A DNA stretch of 64,000 nucleotides from Micrococcaceae bacterium Sec5.8. GTDB taxonomy: Bacteria; Actinomycetota; Actinomycetes; Actinomycetales; Micrococcaceae. Position 1 is the stretch's first letter. The number at the start of each line of letters is the position of its first letter. Below the pieces are notes generated by a model that searched no databases, had not been told where the DNA came from, and saw nothing but the letters and a program-made list of their open reading frames with translations. The stretch is from contig CP143429.1 of NCBI GenBank assembly GCA_039636775.1, forward strand, positions 930,001 to 994,000, given 5' to 3'. Both the position numbers and the translations under genes were made by a program. Shown here in pieces: positions 43,297-52,925 of this stretch.

Positions 43297-44324
43297 GCAC
43301 CCACACCGAAACCGCCGCCCTGCCCGCCATCACGCGGGAGATCCAGCTGGCGTCCCGTCCGCACGGCAAGCCGGTCCCGGAGAACTTCCGCCTCGCCGAG
43401 TCGGCACTGCCCGAACTCCAGGACGGCCAGGTCCTGGTCCGCAACCTCTTCATCTCCGTGGACCCCTACATGCGGGGCCGGATGAACGACGTCAAGTCCT
43501 ACTCGGCGCCCTTCGCCCTGGACGCCGCGCTCGACGGCGGTGCCGTCGGCGAGGTCATCGCGTCCCGTTCCGCGGACCGTAAGGTGGGCGACGCCGTCGT
43601 CCATTCACTGGGATGGCGCGAATACGCCGTGCTCGACGCCGGCGCCACCACGCCGGCCCGCACGGATCTGGCGCCCGCCTCAGCGTTCCTCGGCGCGCTG
43701 GGGATGACCGGCCTGACGGCTTACGCCGGCCTGCTCAAGGTTGCCGACTTCAAAGCCGGAGAGGTCGTCTTTGTCTCCGGCGCCGCAGGTGCCGTCGGCT
43801 CCCTCGTGGGGCAGATCGCCAAGGCCATGGGCGCCTCCCGCGTGATCGGCAGCGCCGGTTCCGCGGACAAGGTGGCGCGGCTGCTGGAGCTCGGCTTCGA
43901 CGCGGCCTTCAACTACCATGACGGCCCGGTGGCCGAGCAGTTGGCCGCAGCCGCCGGCGACCGCGGAATCGACGTGTATTTCGACAACGTCGGCGGGGAA
44001 CACCTCGAAGCCGCGCTGTCCGCGCTCACCGCGGGTGGCCGGGTGGCCATGTGCGGCGCCATTTCGCAGTACAACTCAACCGGGCCCGCGTCGGGCCCGC
44101 GGAACCTGATGCAGGCCATTGGCAAGGGGCTCACGCTCAAGGGCTTCCTGGTCGGCGGGTACTGGCAGTACATGGCCGAGTTCGTCGAGACCATGTCCGG
44201 CTGGATCGCAGACGGCACCGTGCGCTACGACGAAACCATCGTGGACGGCCTGGAGAACGCCCCGCAGGCCTTTATGGATTTGCTGGACGGCGCCAACACC
44301 GGCAAGATGCTGGTCCGGCTCTAA
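43293..44324 (+). CDS. NADP-dependent MDR oxidoreductase (curcumin reductase/leukotriene B4 dehydrogenase-like)
   Basis: A 343-residue zinc-free medium-chain reductase. The N-terminal part has LFISVDPYMRGRM, diagnostic of the CurA/PTGR branch. The NADPH site is VFVSGAAGAVGSLVGQIAKAMG, and DVYFDNVGGEHLEAAL follows. These enzymes reduce alpha,beta-unsaturated carbonyls, which arise from lipid peroxides. Its coupling to ohr (ATGA overlap) suggests it clears reactive aldehydes or enones in the same stress response. A perfect 14-bp hairpin ends the operon. Confidence 0.92.
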
Positions 44325-44352
44325 CCGCACACCCCGCCTGCCCGCAGGCTGC

Positions 44353-44386
44353 AAGCCCCGTACCGGAATGTCCCGGTACGGGGCTT
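44353..44386 (+). terminator. Terminator of the ohrR-ohr operon
   Basis: AAGCCCCGTACCGG (44353-44366) pairs perfectly over 14 bp with CCGGTACGGGGCTT (44373-44386), loop of 6. Confidence 0.85.
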
Positions 44387-44605
44387 CCTGCGTCTACCGC
44401 TTGGTAACAAGTTCTCAACAATCTGTGGAATAGCTGTGAACTCTGCAACCCGGACGTGTTCCAGGACACTAAAGTTGCTTCCATCAGTGCGCTTCGGCGC
44501 AGTGCTGCGAATCCCATCAGTGAAAACAGCGTTTCAGCGGCAACCCCGCCAACAGACACTCATTGAGCTCCGTCGTAGCGCCTACTCTTTCTTCCTGGAG
44601 GAAAA

Positions 44606-45715
44606 TTGAAGAACTCTCTGCGTGCAACCTTCAAGCGCGGTTCCGTGGCAGGAGTCGCCACCGCCGGCGCGGCTGCACTATTGCTGTCCGGTTGCGGGGC
44701 CGCACCGACGGCCAGCAGCACCGCCAGCGCCTCGGCCAGTAACTACACCGGCTGCATCGTCTCCGACTCGGGCGGATTCGACGACCAGTCCTTCAACCAG
44801 TCCTCCTACGAGGGACTGAAGAAGGCTGAAAAGGATCTTGGCATCAAGGTCAACCAGGCCGAGTCCAAAACCAACAACGACTTCGAGCCGAACCTGCGCG
44901 CCATGGTCACCGCCGGCTGCGACCTGACCGTCACGGTGGGCTTCCTGCTCGGCGACGCCACCAAGGCCCAGGCCACGGCGAACCCGGACAAGCACTTCGC
45001 CATCATCGACTTCGGCTACGAAACCCCGATCAGCAACGTCAAGCCGATCATCTACGACACCGCCCAGGCCGCCTTCCTGGCCGGCTACCTCGCGGCCGGC
45101 ACCACCAAGACCGGAACGGTCGCCACCTTCGGCGGCATCAAGATCCCCACGGTGACCATCTTCATGGACGGCTACGCCGACGGCGTCAAGTACTACAACG
45201 AGAAGAACGGCAAGGACGTCAAGGTCCTGGGCTGGGACAAGGCCAAGCAGGACGGTTCCTTCACCGGCGACTTCGAAAAGCAGGACAAGGGCAAGCAGTT
45301 CACCCAGAACTTCCTGGACCAGGGCGCGGACATCGTCATGCCCGTCGCCGGTCCGGTCGGCAAGGGCGCAGGCGCAGCCCTCAAGGAAGCCAAGGCCACA
45401 GGCAAGGACGTCAAGCTCATCTGGGTTGACTCCGACGGCTTCCTCACGGCACCGGATTACAAGGACATCATGCTTTCTTCCGTCATGAAGCAGATGGGCG
45501 AGGCCGTTGAGACCGTTGTCTCCGAGGACAAGGACGGCAAGTTCACCAACACGCCGTACGTTGGCACCCTCAAGAACGACGGCGTGCAGCTGGCCCCGTT
45601 CCACGACCTGGACTCCGCAGTTCCGGCCGAGCTGAAAACCCAGCTGGAGCAGATCAAGAAGGACATCGCCGACGGCAAGCTGAAGGTTGAATCCGCAGCC
45701 AGCCCGAAGGTCTAA
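44606..45715 (+). CDS. BMP-family lipoprotein, nucleoside ABC transporter binding protein
   Basis: A 369-residue lipoprotein (lipobox LLSGC, Cys30) of the basic membrane protein/PnrA family. It shows GFDDQSFNQSSYEGL, DLTVTVGFLLGDATK, FAIIDFGYE and the late AAGTTKTGTVATFGGIKIPTV, typical of nucleoside-binding members. With the following ATPase and two permeases it forms a nucleoside importer. The start is TTG 44606 behind GGAGG (3 nt spacing). A UUCG-capped hairpin (around 44488-44502) lies in the roughly 280-bp leader region; no known riboswitch was recognised there. A terminator after the gene should make the lipoprotein mRNA the most abundant. Confidence 0.9.
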   Translation: MKNSLRATFKRGSVAGVATAGAAALLLSGCGAAPTASSTASASASNYTGCIVSDSGGFDDQSFNQSSYEGLKKAEKDLGIKVNQAESKTNNDFEPNLRAMVTAGCDLTVTVGFLLGDATKAQATANPDKHFAIIDFGYETPISNVKPIIYDTAQAAFLAGYLAAGTTKTGTVATFGGIKIPTVTIFMDGYADGVKYYNEKNGKDVKVLGWDKAKQDGSFTGDFEKQDKGKQFTQNFLDQGADIVMPVAGPVGKGAGAALKEAKATGKDVKLIWVDSDGFLTAPDYKDIMLSSVMKQMGEAVETVVSEDKDGKFTNTPYVGTLKNDGVQLAPFHDLDSAVPAELKTQLEQIKKDIADGKLKVESAASPKV

Positions 45716-45726
45716 CTTCCGCCGCC

Positions 45727-45776
45727 AAGCGCCACGGCCCGTCCGGTCAACCACCGCACGGGCTGTGGCGCTTTTC
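45727..45776 (+). terminator. Terminator between BMP lipoprotein and ATPase genes
   Basis: AAGCGCCACGGCCCGT (45727-45742) pairs with ACGGGCTGTGGCGCTT (45758-45773) with one G-U, and ends in TTTT. It probably gives a lipoprotein-only transcript plus read-through. Confidence 0.85.
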
Positions 45777-45881
45777 GTTGAGCGGACAGATTTAGCTTCC
45801 GGCTGCAGGCACTAGGCTGTTCCTGCAGCCCCATCATCCGTCCGGCCGAGACGTCCGGAAACCTCGAGATTGGTCAGAGTT

Positions 45882-47525
45882 TTGAAACTTGAACTCAAGG
45901 GGATCACCAAACGCTTCGGCTCCCTGGTAGCCAACGACCACATCGATGTGGTGGTTGAACCCGGGCAGATTCATTGTCTGCTCGGCGAAAACGGCGCGGG
46001 CAAGTCCACGCTGATGAACGTCCTGTACGGGCTGTACGAACCCACCGAGGGCCAGATCCTGGTCGATGACAAGGCCGTCACCTTCCGCGGCCCGGGCGAT
46101 GCCATGGCCGCGGGCATCGGCATGGTCCACCAGCACTTCATGCTCGTCCCCGTCTTCACCGTCGCCGAGAACGTCGCTTTGGGAGCAGAAACCACCAAGG
46201 CCGGCGGATTCCTGAACCTGGATGATACCCGGCGGAAAATCCAGGAGATCTCCGACCGCTACGGCTTTGACGTCGATCCCGATGCGCTGGTTGAGGACCT
46301 CCCGGTGGGGGTACAGCAGCGCGTCGAAATCATCAAAGCCCTGGTCCGCGACGCCAAGGTGCTCATCCTCGACGAACCCACGGCCGTGCTGACCCCGCAG
46401 GACACCGACGAGCTGCTGGACATCATGCGCCAGCTCAAGAGCCACGGCACCTCGATCGTCTTCATTTCGCACAAGCTCCGCGAGGTCAAGGCGGTCTCGG
46501 ACACCATCACCGTGATCCGGCGGGGCAAGGTGGTCGGTACCGCCGATCCCAGCGCCTCGACGACTGAACTGGCCTCCATGATGGTAGGCCGGGCCGTGAA
46601 CCTGACCCTGGACAAGGCCCCGGCCAAGCCCCAGGAAACGACGTTCCAGGTCAAGGACCTCACGGTGATCGCGCCCAGCGGCCAGCACGTCGTGGACGGC
46701 ATCAGCTTTGACATCGCGCGCGGTGAGATCCTCGCCGTCGCCGGCGTCCAGGGCAACGGGCAGACGGAACTGACCGAAGCCATCCTGGGCCTTCAGGACC
46801 GCGTGCACGGATCCATCCTGCTCGACGGCGACGAACTCGTCGGCCGCAGCGTCAAGGACGTCCTCAACGCCGGCGTCGGGTTCGTCCCGGAAGACCGCTC
46901 CGTTGACGGCCTGATCGGCTCCTTCTCGATTGCCGAGAACCTGATTCTCGACCGCTATGACCAGGCCCCGTTCGCCAAGGGCATCAGCATGAGCCCGGCC
47001 AAGGTTCTGGAGAACGCCAAGACCCGGATCGATGAATTCGACGTGCGCACCCCCTCGGGCTCGCTCGCGGCCGGCACCCTCTCCGGCGGCAACCAGCAAA
47101 AGGTTGTCATGGCCCGGGAACTGTCCAGGCCGCTGCGGCTCTTCATCGCCTCCCAGCCCACCCGCGGAGTGGACGTCGGCTCCATCGAGTTCCTGCACAA
47201 GCGCATTGTGGCTGAGCGGGACCACGGCACCCCCGTGATGATCGTCTCGACCGAACTGGACGAAGTGATCGAACTCGCCGACCGGATCGCCGTCCTGTAC
47301 AAAGGCAAACTGGTCGGGATTGTCCCGGCCGGCACCGGACGGGACGTGCTCGGCCTGATGATGGCTGGGCTGTCCCCGCAGGAGGCCCACGCCGACACCG
47401 CGAGCAAACACGCAGTCCTCAGCCCGGCGGACCACCCCGCCGCGCCCCCCGCAACGAATCAGGCGACCGCCGCCCGGCCTGTGCAGGAGTTCCGCTCCGG
47501 CGCCGTAGGAGAAGACCATGAGTGA
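45882..47525 (+). CDS. Nucleoside ABC transporter two-domain ATPase
   Basis: A 547-residue ATPase with two ABC domains. Domain 1 has [17 protein letters not shown] and [14 protein letters not shown] with the degenerate signature PVGVQQRVEIIKAL. Domain 2 has VAGVQGNGQTELTEAI and [15 protein letters not shown], but its Walker B reads LFIASQPTRGVDVG, where the usual Asp-Glu is replaced by Ser-Gln, so the second site probably binds but does not hydrolyse ATP; this is common in BMP-type transporters. TTG 45882 is preferred (start MKLELKGITKRFG); an in-frame TTG at 45870 is also open. It overlaps the next gene by 8 bp. Confidence 0.9.
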   Translation: MKLELKGITKRFGSLVANDHIDVVVEPGQIHCLLGENGAGKSTLMNVLYGLYEPTEGQILVDDKAVTFRGPGDAMAAGIGMVHQHFMLVPVFTVAENVALGAETTKAGGFLNLDDTRRKIQEISDRYGFDVDPDALVEDLPVGVQQRVEIIKALVRDAKVLILDEPTAVLTPQDTDELLDIMRQLKSHGTSIVFISHKLREVKAVSDTITVIRRGKVVGTADPSASTTELASMMVGRAVNLTLDKAPAKPQETTFQVKDLTVIAPSGQHVVDGISFDIARGEILAVAGVQGNGQTELTEAILGLQDRVHGSILLDGDELVGRSVKDVLNAGVGFVPEDRSVDGLIGSFSIAENLILDRYDQAPFAKGISMSPAKVLENAKTRIDEFDVRTPSGSLAAGTLSGGNQQKVVMARELSRPLRLFIASQPTRGVDVGSIEFLHKRIVAERDHGTPVMIVSTELDEVIELADRIAVLYKGKLVGIVPAGTGRDVLGLMMAGLSPQEAHADTASKHAVLSPADHPAAPPATNQATAARPVQEFRSGAVGEDHE

Positions 47526-48978
47526 GAACAACGAGCCGGGACGCCCGGCTGGACCGGACCCGCACCGGAGTCCGGACGCGCTGCCCGCGGCTGCCCCGGC
47601 CACCCCGGACGCGCAGGCCACCCCGGACGCGCAGGCAACGCAGGCGCCCGCACCCGAGGCCGGCGCGCCGGTCAAGGACGCAGGCCTTGCCGTGTCGCTG
47701 GACACCGCCGGCGGGGCCATGCGGCCATCGGCGGTTCCCGTGTCCGCCCAGAGCGGCTCCCTCCCCGGGGACGAGGACGCCGACTCGGTGCTGCGCCAGA
47801 TCTTCACCGGCAACGGCATTGTGACCATCCTGGCCGTGTTGCTTGCCCTGATCCTTGGCGGGCTGCTCATTGCCAGCACGGACAAGCAGGTCGCGGCGAC
47901 GGCGGGCTACTTCTTCGCCCGGCCCGCCGACTTCCTCGCCGCCGTCTGGTCAGCAGCGACCAGCTCTTACGTCGCGCTCTTCCAGGGCTCCGTCTTCAAC
48001 CCCCGGGGAACCGGCGTGGGCGGACAGCTCGCCCCGCTCATGGAAACCCTCACCATCGCCACCCCGCTGATCACCGCGGGCCTCGGCGTGGCACTGGCGT
48101 TCCGCGCCGGCCTGTTCAACATTGGTGCCCAGGGCCAGATCATCATGGCCGGCATCCTGGCGGCCTGGGTGGGATTCGCGCTGGAGCTCCCCATGGGCCT
48201 GCACCTGCTGCTCGTCCTGATCGCCGGCATCATCGGCGGAGCCGTCTGGGGCGGCCTGGTAGGCGTCCTCAAGGCCAGAACCGGAGCCCATGAGGTCATC
48301 GTGACCATCATGTTCAACTACATCGCCCTCTATCTGGTGCGGTACCTCCTGGACACTCCTGCATTCCAGCGGCCGGGGGAGACCACCCCGATCTCACCGA
48401 TCCTGGACGCGTCCGCCGTGTATCCGCAGATCTTCGGCAGCCAGTACAGGCTGCACATCGGCTTCCTGCTGGCCATCGCGGCCACGGTCCTCGTTTCGTG
48501 GCTGCTGAACCGCTCCACCCTCGGCTTCGAATTCCGCGCAGTGGGAGCCAACCCCAAGGCGGCCCTCACCGCCGGCATCAATGTTCCCCGCGCCACCATC
48601 CTCGTGATGGCCATCGCGGGTGCCCTGGCCGGCATGTCCGGCGTCGCCCAGGTGGCCGGAACCGAAAAGGTGCTCACCGACGGCGTCGCGGCAACGTACG
48701 GCTTTGACGCCATCACCGTCGCGCTGCTGGGACGCTCGACGCCGTGGGGCACCTTCGCCGCCGGCCTCCTGTTTGGTGCCTTCCGCGCCGGCGCCGTCCA
48801 GATGCAAATCCAGACCGGAACGCCCATCGACATCGTGCTGGTGGTCCAGTCGCTCATCGTGCTGTTCATCGCGGCACCCCCGCTGGTCCGGGCAGTCTTC
48901 GGGCTCAATCCGCGCAAGAAAAAAGCCGCAACCGCCGGCAAGTCCCAGAAGGCAGCAGCCACCGGAGGTGCAGCATGA
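47518..48978 (+). CDS. Nucleoside ABC transporter permease, first subunit
   Basis: A 486-residue permease of the BPD_transp_2 family with about ten helices. AGLGVALAFRAGLFNIGAQG and ARTGAHEVIVTIMFNYIAL are diagnostic of BMP-linked nucleoside permeases (like NupP/YufP). An N-terminal extension of about 90 residues is rich in Pro, Ala and Gln with ATPDAQ repeats and is probably unstructured and cytoplasmic. It overlaps the ATPase gene by 8 bp and the next permease by 4 bp. It forms the channel together with the following subunit. Confidence 0.92.
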   Translation: MSENNEPGRPAGPDPHRSPDALPAAAPATPDAQATPDAQATQAPAPEAGAPVKDAGLAVSLDTAGGAMRPSAVPVSAQSGSLPGDEDADSVLRQIFTGNGIVTILAVLLALILGGLLIASTDKQVAATAGYFFARPADFLAAVWSAATSSYVALFQGSVFNPRGTGVGGQLAPLMETLTIATPLITAGLGVALAFRAGLFNIGAQGQIIMAGILAAWVGFALELPMGLHLLLVLIAGIIGGAVWGGLVGVLKARTGAHEVIVTIMFNYIALYLVRYLLDTPAFQRPGETTPISPILDASAVYPQIFGSQYRLHIGFLLAIAATVLVSWLLNRSTLGFEFRAVGANPKAALTAGINVPRATILVMAIAGALAGMSGVAQVAGTEKVLTDGVAATYGFDAITVALLGRSTPWGTFAAGLLFGAFRAGAVQMQIQTGTPIDIVLVVQSLIVLFIAAPPLVRAVFGLNPRKKKAATAGKSQKAAATGGAA

Positions 48979-50312
48979 GCACAACAGTAACCTCGCCCGT
49001 CCCCGGAGGGTCCGGAAAGCCACAACAGGGGCCGGCAAAATCGGACAGGAACCGCAAACCGACGGTATCCGCCAAGCCCGTGACCTGGAAGCTGCCGGTC
49101 ACACTGCTGGTGCTGGCCGTCGTCGCGTTCGTCTTCTTCGGCCTGCTGGGTCCGCACGCGACCGCCAAGTTCGGCATTTCCTCCGGCGGTGACTTCTTCC
49201 AGCTCCCCGCGATCGAGGTGCCGGCCTTCCTGGCCGGGATCGTGCTCTCGGTGATCATGCTCGGCCTCGCCGGCTACGCCATGTTCCTGAAAACCAAGAA
49301 CGCCCGGCCCCCGCGCTGGCTGCCCGCCCTGTTCACGGTGCTGTTCGTGGTGGCGTTCCTGATCTGGGTGGTCGGTGGCGCACGGACCCCCAGCATCTCG
49401 CTCGCCGGCCTCATCGCCGGGTCCGTGACCCTCGCCGTTCCGATCGTCTTTGGCTCCCTTTCCGGTGTCCTCTGCGAACGTTCCGGCGTGGTGAACATCG
49501 CCATCGAAGGCCAGCTCCTGGGTGGCGCCTTCACGGCCGCCATCATCGCCAGTATCACCAACAACCCCTACCTGGGCCTGTTGGCGGCAGCCGTCGCCGG
49601 CGCCCTCGTCTCGATGGTGCTGGCCGTCTTCAGCATCAAATACGTGGTCAACCAGATCATCGTCGGCGTGGTCCTCAACGTCCTGATCTCAGGCCTCACG
49701 GGCTTCCTCTTCAGCACTGTCATGCAGGCGGACAAGGAAATGTTCAACTCCCCGGGCCGGCTGCCCATCATCGACATTCCGGTGCTGTCCAGCATCCCGG
49801 TTCTCGGACCCATCCTGTTCAAGCAGTCCGTCGTGGGCTACCTGATGTACGTGGCCGTGATCGTGGTGTGGATCGGGCTGTTCAAAACAAAGTGGGGCCT
49901 GCGGGTCCGCTCCGTCGGCGAACACCCGCAGGCAGCCGATACCCTCGGCATCAAGGTCAACGCGACCCGTTTCTGGAACGTCACTCTCGGCGGCGCTGTC
50001 GCCGGCATTGGTGGATCCTTCTTCACCCTCGTCGCGATCGACAGCTTCACCAAGGAAATCTCCGGCGGCCGCGGCTTCATTGCCCTGGCCGCGATGATCC
50101 TGGGACGCTGGAATCCGATCGGGGCGTTCTTCGCCGCGCTGCTGTTCGGGTTCGCTGACAACCTGCAAAGCATCGTGACCATCATCGGCACCCCGGTGCC
50201 CAGCCAGTTCATGGCCATGCTGCCCTACCTCGTGACCGTGTTCGCCGTCGCCGGCCTCGTCGGCCGTTCCCGGCCCCCGGCCGCCAGCGGCATACCGTAC
50301 GTGAAGGGTTGA
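48975..50312 (+). CDS. Nucleoside ABC transporter permease, second subunit
   Basis: A 445-residue permease, paralogous in fold (BPD_transp_2, NupQ/YufQ type). It has LCERSGVVNIAIEGQLLGGAF and RVRSVGEHPQAADTLGIKV, the conserved cytoplasmic loop contacting the ATPase. GGRGFIALAAMILGRWNPIGAF closes the channel region. A charged N-terminus of about 35 residues precedes helix 1. The ATG at 48975 overlaps the preceding stop; RBS-like GGAGG lies upstream. The gene is coupled to cytidine deaminase, which joins uptake to salvage. Confidence 0.92.
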   Translation: MSTTVTSPVPGGSGKPQQGPAKSDRNRKPTVSAKPVTWKLPVTLLVLAVVAFVFFGLLGPHATAKFGISSGGDFFQLPAIEVPAFLAGIVLSVIMLGLAGYAMFLKTKNARPPRWLPALFTVLFVVAFLIWVVGGARTPSISLAGLIAGSVTLAVPIVFGSLSGVLCERSGVVNIAIEGQLLGGAFTAAIIASITNNPYLGLLAAAVAGALVSMVLAVFSIKYVVNQIIVGVVLNVLISGLTGFLFSTVMQADKEMFNSPGRLPIIDIPVLSSIPVLGPILFKQSVVGYLMYVAVIVVWIGLFKTKWGLRVRSVGEHPQAADTLGIKVNATRFWNVTLGGAVAGIGGSFFTLVAIDSFTKEISGGRGFIALAAMILGRWNPIGAFFAALLFGFADNLQSIVTIIGTPVPSQFMAMLPYLVTVFAVAGLVGRSRPPAASGIPYVKG

Positions 50313-50314
50313 CC

Positions 50315-50719
50315 GTGGACAGCAACGACGTCGACTGGGCCGCCCTCGAAACCGCCGCGGTGGCGGCCATGGGGAACGCCTATGCGCCGTATTCGAAGTT
50401 CGCGGTGGGAGCGGCGGCCCTCACCGCGGACGGCCGGATAGTGAGCGGCTGCAATGTCGAGAACGCCAGCTACGGGCTGACGCTTTGCGCCGAGTGCGCC
50501 CTCGTCGGCAATCTGCACATGACCGGAGGCGGCCTGCTCCGGGCGTTCTACTGCGTGGACGCCGCCGGCACTGTCCTCATGCCGTGCGGGCGCTGCCGGC
50601 AACTGCTGTACGAATTCCGGGCTCCGGACATGGAGCTCATGACCACCCAGGGAATCAAGACCATGGACCAGGTCCTTCCCGACGCCTTTGGCCCCCACCA
50701 CCTGGAGGAAACCCGATGA
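50315..50719 (+). CDS. cdd: Cytidine deaminase
   Basis: A 134-residue tetrameric-type zinc deaminase turning cytidine and deoxycytidine into uridine forms. The active site is LCAECALVGNL (zinc Cys and catalytic Glu) with PCGRCRQLLYEF (two further zinc Cys). AYAPYSKFAVGAAAL and CNVENASYGLTLCAE are strong family signatures. GTG 50315 is chosen because AAGGG lies 6 nt before it; TTG 50309 overlapping the permease stop is the alternative. The next gene overlaps by 4 bp. It belongs to the nucleoside import and salvage operon. Confidence 0.95.
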   Translation: MDSNDVDWAALETAAVAAMGNAYAPYSKFAVGAAALTADGRIVSGCNVENASYGLTLCAECALVGNLHMTGGGLLRAFYCVDAAGTVLMPCGRCRQLLYEFRAPDMELMTTQGIKTMDQVLPDAFGPHHLEETR

Positions 50720-52047
50720 CCCTTCCGACCCGATCCACCAGCACGACCGAATCGTTCGACGCCGTCGACATCATCCGCATCAAACGCGACAAGGGCGTGC
50801 TGAGCCCCGCCCAGATCGACTGGACCATCGATGCGTACACCCGCGGGGCGATCGCCGACGAGCAAATGGCGGCCCTGAACATGGCGATCCTGCTCAACGG
50901 CATGGACCGGGCCGAGATCTCGCGCTGGACAGCGGCGATGATCGCGTCCGGTGAGCGGATGAACTTCTCCAGCCTTCGCCGCCCCGACGGCAGCGTCAAG
51001 CCCACGTCCGACAAGCACTCCACCGGCGGCGTCGGGGACAAGATCACCCTGCCGCTGGCCCCCCTGGTGGCGGTCTTCGGGGTTGCCGTGCCGCAGCTCT
51101 CCGGCCGCGGCCTGGGCCACACCGGCGGCACCCTGGACAAGCTCGAAGCGATCCCCGGCTGGCGCGCCGCGCTGAGCAACGAGGAGATGCTGGCCCAGCT
51201 CCAGGACGTCGGAGCCGTCATCTGCGCAGCCGGCGCCGGGCTGGCCCCCGCCGACAAGAAGCTCTACGCCCTCCGCGATGTCACGGGCACCGTTGAGGCC
51301 ATCCCGCTGATCGCGTCCTCGATCATGAGCAAGAAAATCGCCGAAGGCACGGGCTCGCTGGTGCTGGACGTCAAGGTGGGCAGCGGGGCGTTCATGAAAG
51401 ACGAGGCCCGCGCCCGCGAACTCGCCGAAACAATGGTGGCCCTGGGGAAGGACGCCGGGGTTAATACGGTTGCCCTGCTGACCAACATGAACACCCCCCT
51501 GGGCCTCACCGCCGGAAACGCGATAGAGGTCCAGGAGTCGGTGGAGGTGCTGGCCGGCGGCGGTCCGGAGGACGTCGTCGAACTGACCGTGCGGCTGGCC
51601 GAGGAGATGCTCGCCTGCGCAGGTGTCCACGACGCCGATCCCCGGGCCGCGCTGCGCGACGGCCGGGCGATGGACGTCTGGAACCGCATGATCGAGGCGC
51701 AGGGCGGTGACCCGCGGGCAACGCTCCCGGTCGCCAGAGAGTCCGAGGTGATCTACGCCCCGGCCGACGGGGTGCTGGTGGAACTCGACGCGATGGCCGT
51801 CGGCGTCGCAGCCTGGCGTCTCGGCGCGGGACGGGCGCGCAAGGAAGACCAGGTCCAGGCCGGCGCCGGGGTGCGGATGCACGCCAAGCCCGGCGCCACG
51901 GTCAAAGCCGGCGAACCGCTCATGACGCTCCTGACGGACACCCCGGAGAAGTTCGACCGGGCCAAAGAGGCCTTGGAGCACGCCGTCGTCATTGCCTCCG
52001 ACGGCTCCCGCCCGGCGCAGCAGCTCATCATCGACCGCATCGCCTAG
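50716..52047 (+). CDS. deoA: Thymidine/pyrimidine-nucleoside phosphorylase
   Basis: A 443-residue phosphorylase that splits thymidine or deoxyuridine (possibly also uridine) to the base and (deoxy)ribose-1-phosphate. Signatures are KHSTGGVGDKITLPLAP (phosphate site) and SGRGLGHTGGTLDKLEAIPG. The C-terminal domain has the swivelling region ending KAGEPLMTLLTDTPEKF. ATG 50716 overlaps cdd by 4 bp and has GGAGGAA just upstream. With Cdd it makes a route from cytidine/deoxycytidine to a pyrimidine base and sugar phosphate. A palindrome in the following gap (CCACTCCAAGTGG, about 52096-52108) may be a weak signal. Confidence 0.94.
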   Translation: MTLPTRSTSTTESFDAVDIIRIKRDKGVLSPAQIDWTIDAYTRGAIADEQMAALNMAILLNGMDRAEISRWTAAMIASGERMNFSSLRRPDGSVKPTSDKHSTGGVGDKITLPLAPLVAVFGVAVPQLSGRGLGHTGGTLDKLEAIPGWRAALSNEEMLAQLQDVGAVICAAGAGLAPADKKLYALRDVTGTVEAIPLIASSIMSKKIAEGTGSLVLDVKVGSGAFMKDEARARELAETMVALGKDAGVNTVALLTNMNTPLGLTAGNAIEVQESVEVLAGGGPEDVVELTVRLAEEMLACAGVHDADPRAALRDGRAMDVWNRMIEAQGGDPRATLPVARESEVIYAPADGVLVELDAMAVGVAAWRLGAGRARKEDQVQAGAGVRMHAKPGATVKAGEPLMTLLTDTPEKFDRAKEALEHAVVIASDGSRPAQQLIIDRIA

Positions 52048-52176
52048 ATACCCCGGTTGCCCTATCACCTGGAGTCCCCATACCCCTGGTTTAACCACTC
52101 CAAGTGGCAGGGCAACGAAGAGGTGCCGGAAGTACACTGGCACCACAACTGTGCCCCCGTTGATTGGTAGGAAACT

Positions 52177-52815
52177 GTGCAGGCAATCAACGACTTCATC
52201 CTGGCCGCCGCAGGGCAACCGTGGGTACTTATCCTCGTCTTCGCTTGCTGCGTGATTGACGGCTTCTTCCCGCCGATTCCCAGCGAGTCCGTGGTGGTGG
52301 GACTCGCCGCAGTGGCCGCCGGCGCCGGAGTTCCCAACGTGGCGCTGCTGGCGGCGACGGCCGCCGCGGGAGCGTTCCTCGGCGACAACATTGCCTACCT
52401 GCTCGGCCGCAACACCGGAACCCGGCGCTGGGCATGGATGCGCGGGAACCGCATGCAGCGGGCGTTCCGCTGGGCCGGGGCGGAGCTGCGGAAGCGGCCC
52501 GCCTCCCTGATCCTCGTTGCGCGGTTCGTGCCGATCGGCCGGGTGGCGGTCAACCTGACCGCCGGAGCCACCGGATTCCCGCGGCCCCGCTTCGTCGCGC
52601 TGACGGTGCTTTCCGCGGTGCTGTGGGCCGCCTATTCGGTCGCCATTGGATTGTTCTTTGGCCAATGGTTCGCGGAGAACCACCTGCTCGCCGTCGTCGC
52701 CGCCGTTGTCTGCGCCATTGGACTGGGGGTCCTGCTGGACGTCGTCATCGGCAAGCTCCGCGGAACACTGCCCGGGGACGCCGGTCAGCCGTCCCCGCCC
52801 GCCGAAACCTCCTGA
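52177..52815 (+). CDS. DedA-family membrane protein
   Basis: A 212-residue VTT/DedA protein with four to five helices plus re-entrant loops. The family signature is in FPPIPSESVVVGLAAV, LGDNIAYLLGRNTG and FVPIGRVAVNLTAGATGFPRPRF (the conserved Arg and Gly region). DedA proteins are lipid scramblases or flippases and affect membrane charge and drug resistance. GTG 52177 has AGGAAAC before it. A second DedA gene follows at once. Confidence 0.9.
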   Translation: MQAINDFILAAAGQPWVLILVFACCVIDGFFPPIPSESVVVGLAAVAAGAGVPNVALLAATAAAGAFLGDNIAYLLGRNTGTRRWAWMRGNRMQRAFRWAGAELRKRPASLILVARFVPIGRVAVNLTAGATGFPRPRFVALTVLSAVLWAAYSVAIGLFFGQWFAENHLLAVVAAVVCAIGLGVLLDVVIGKLRGTLPGDAGQPSPPAETS

Positions 52816-52925
52816 GAGGGAACCCTCAGTTACCCGAGATTTATTGCAGGCGAACGTAGCGCATCACGGTCCGTCATGGGACACTGAAGAGCGCTTTCCA
52901 TCACTTTCCTAGGAGCAACGCCCGC

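Noticed and set aside
44387..44605. Purine riboswitch ahead of the nucleoside-binding lipoprotein
   Set aside because: Only a small UUCG hairpin and no three-way junction with the conserved purine loops could be found.
45834..47885. 683-codon minus-strand frame opposite the nucleoside ATPase
   Set aside because: It is antisense to a gene with complete ABC motifs and has no recognisable domain.
50548..52683. 711-codon minus-strand frame opposite deoA and DedA
   Set aside because: Antisense shadow; deoA signatures on the plus strand are decisive.
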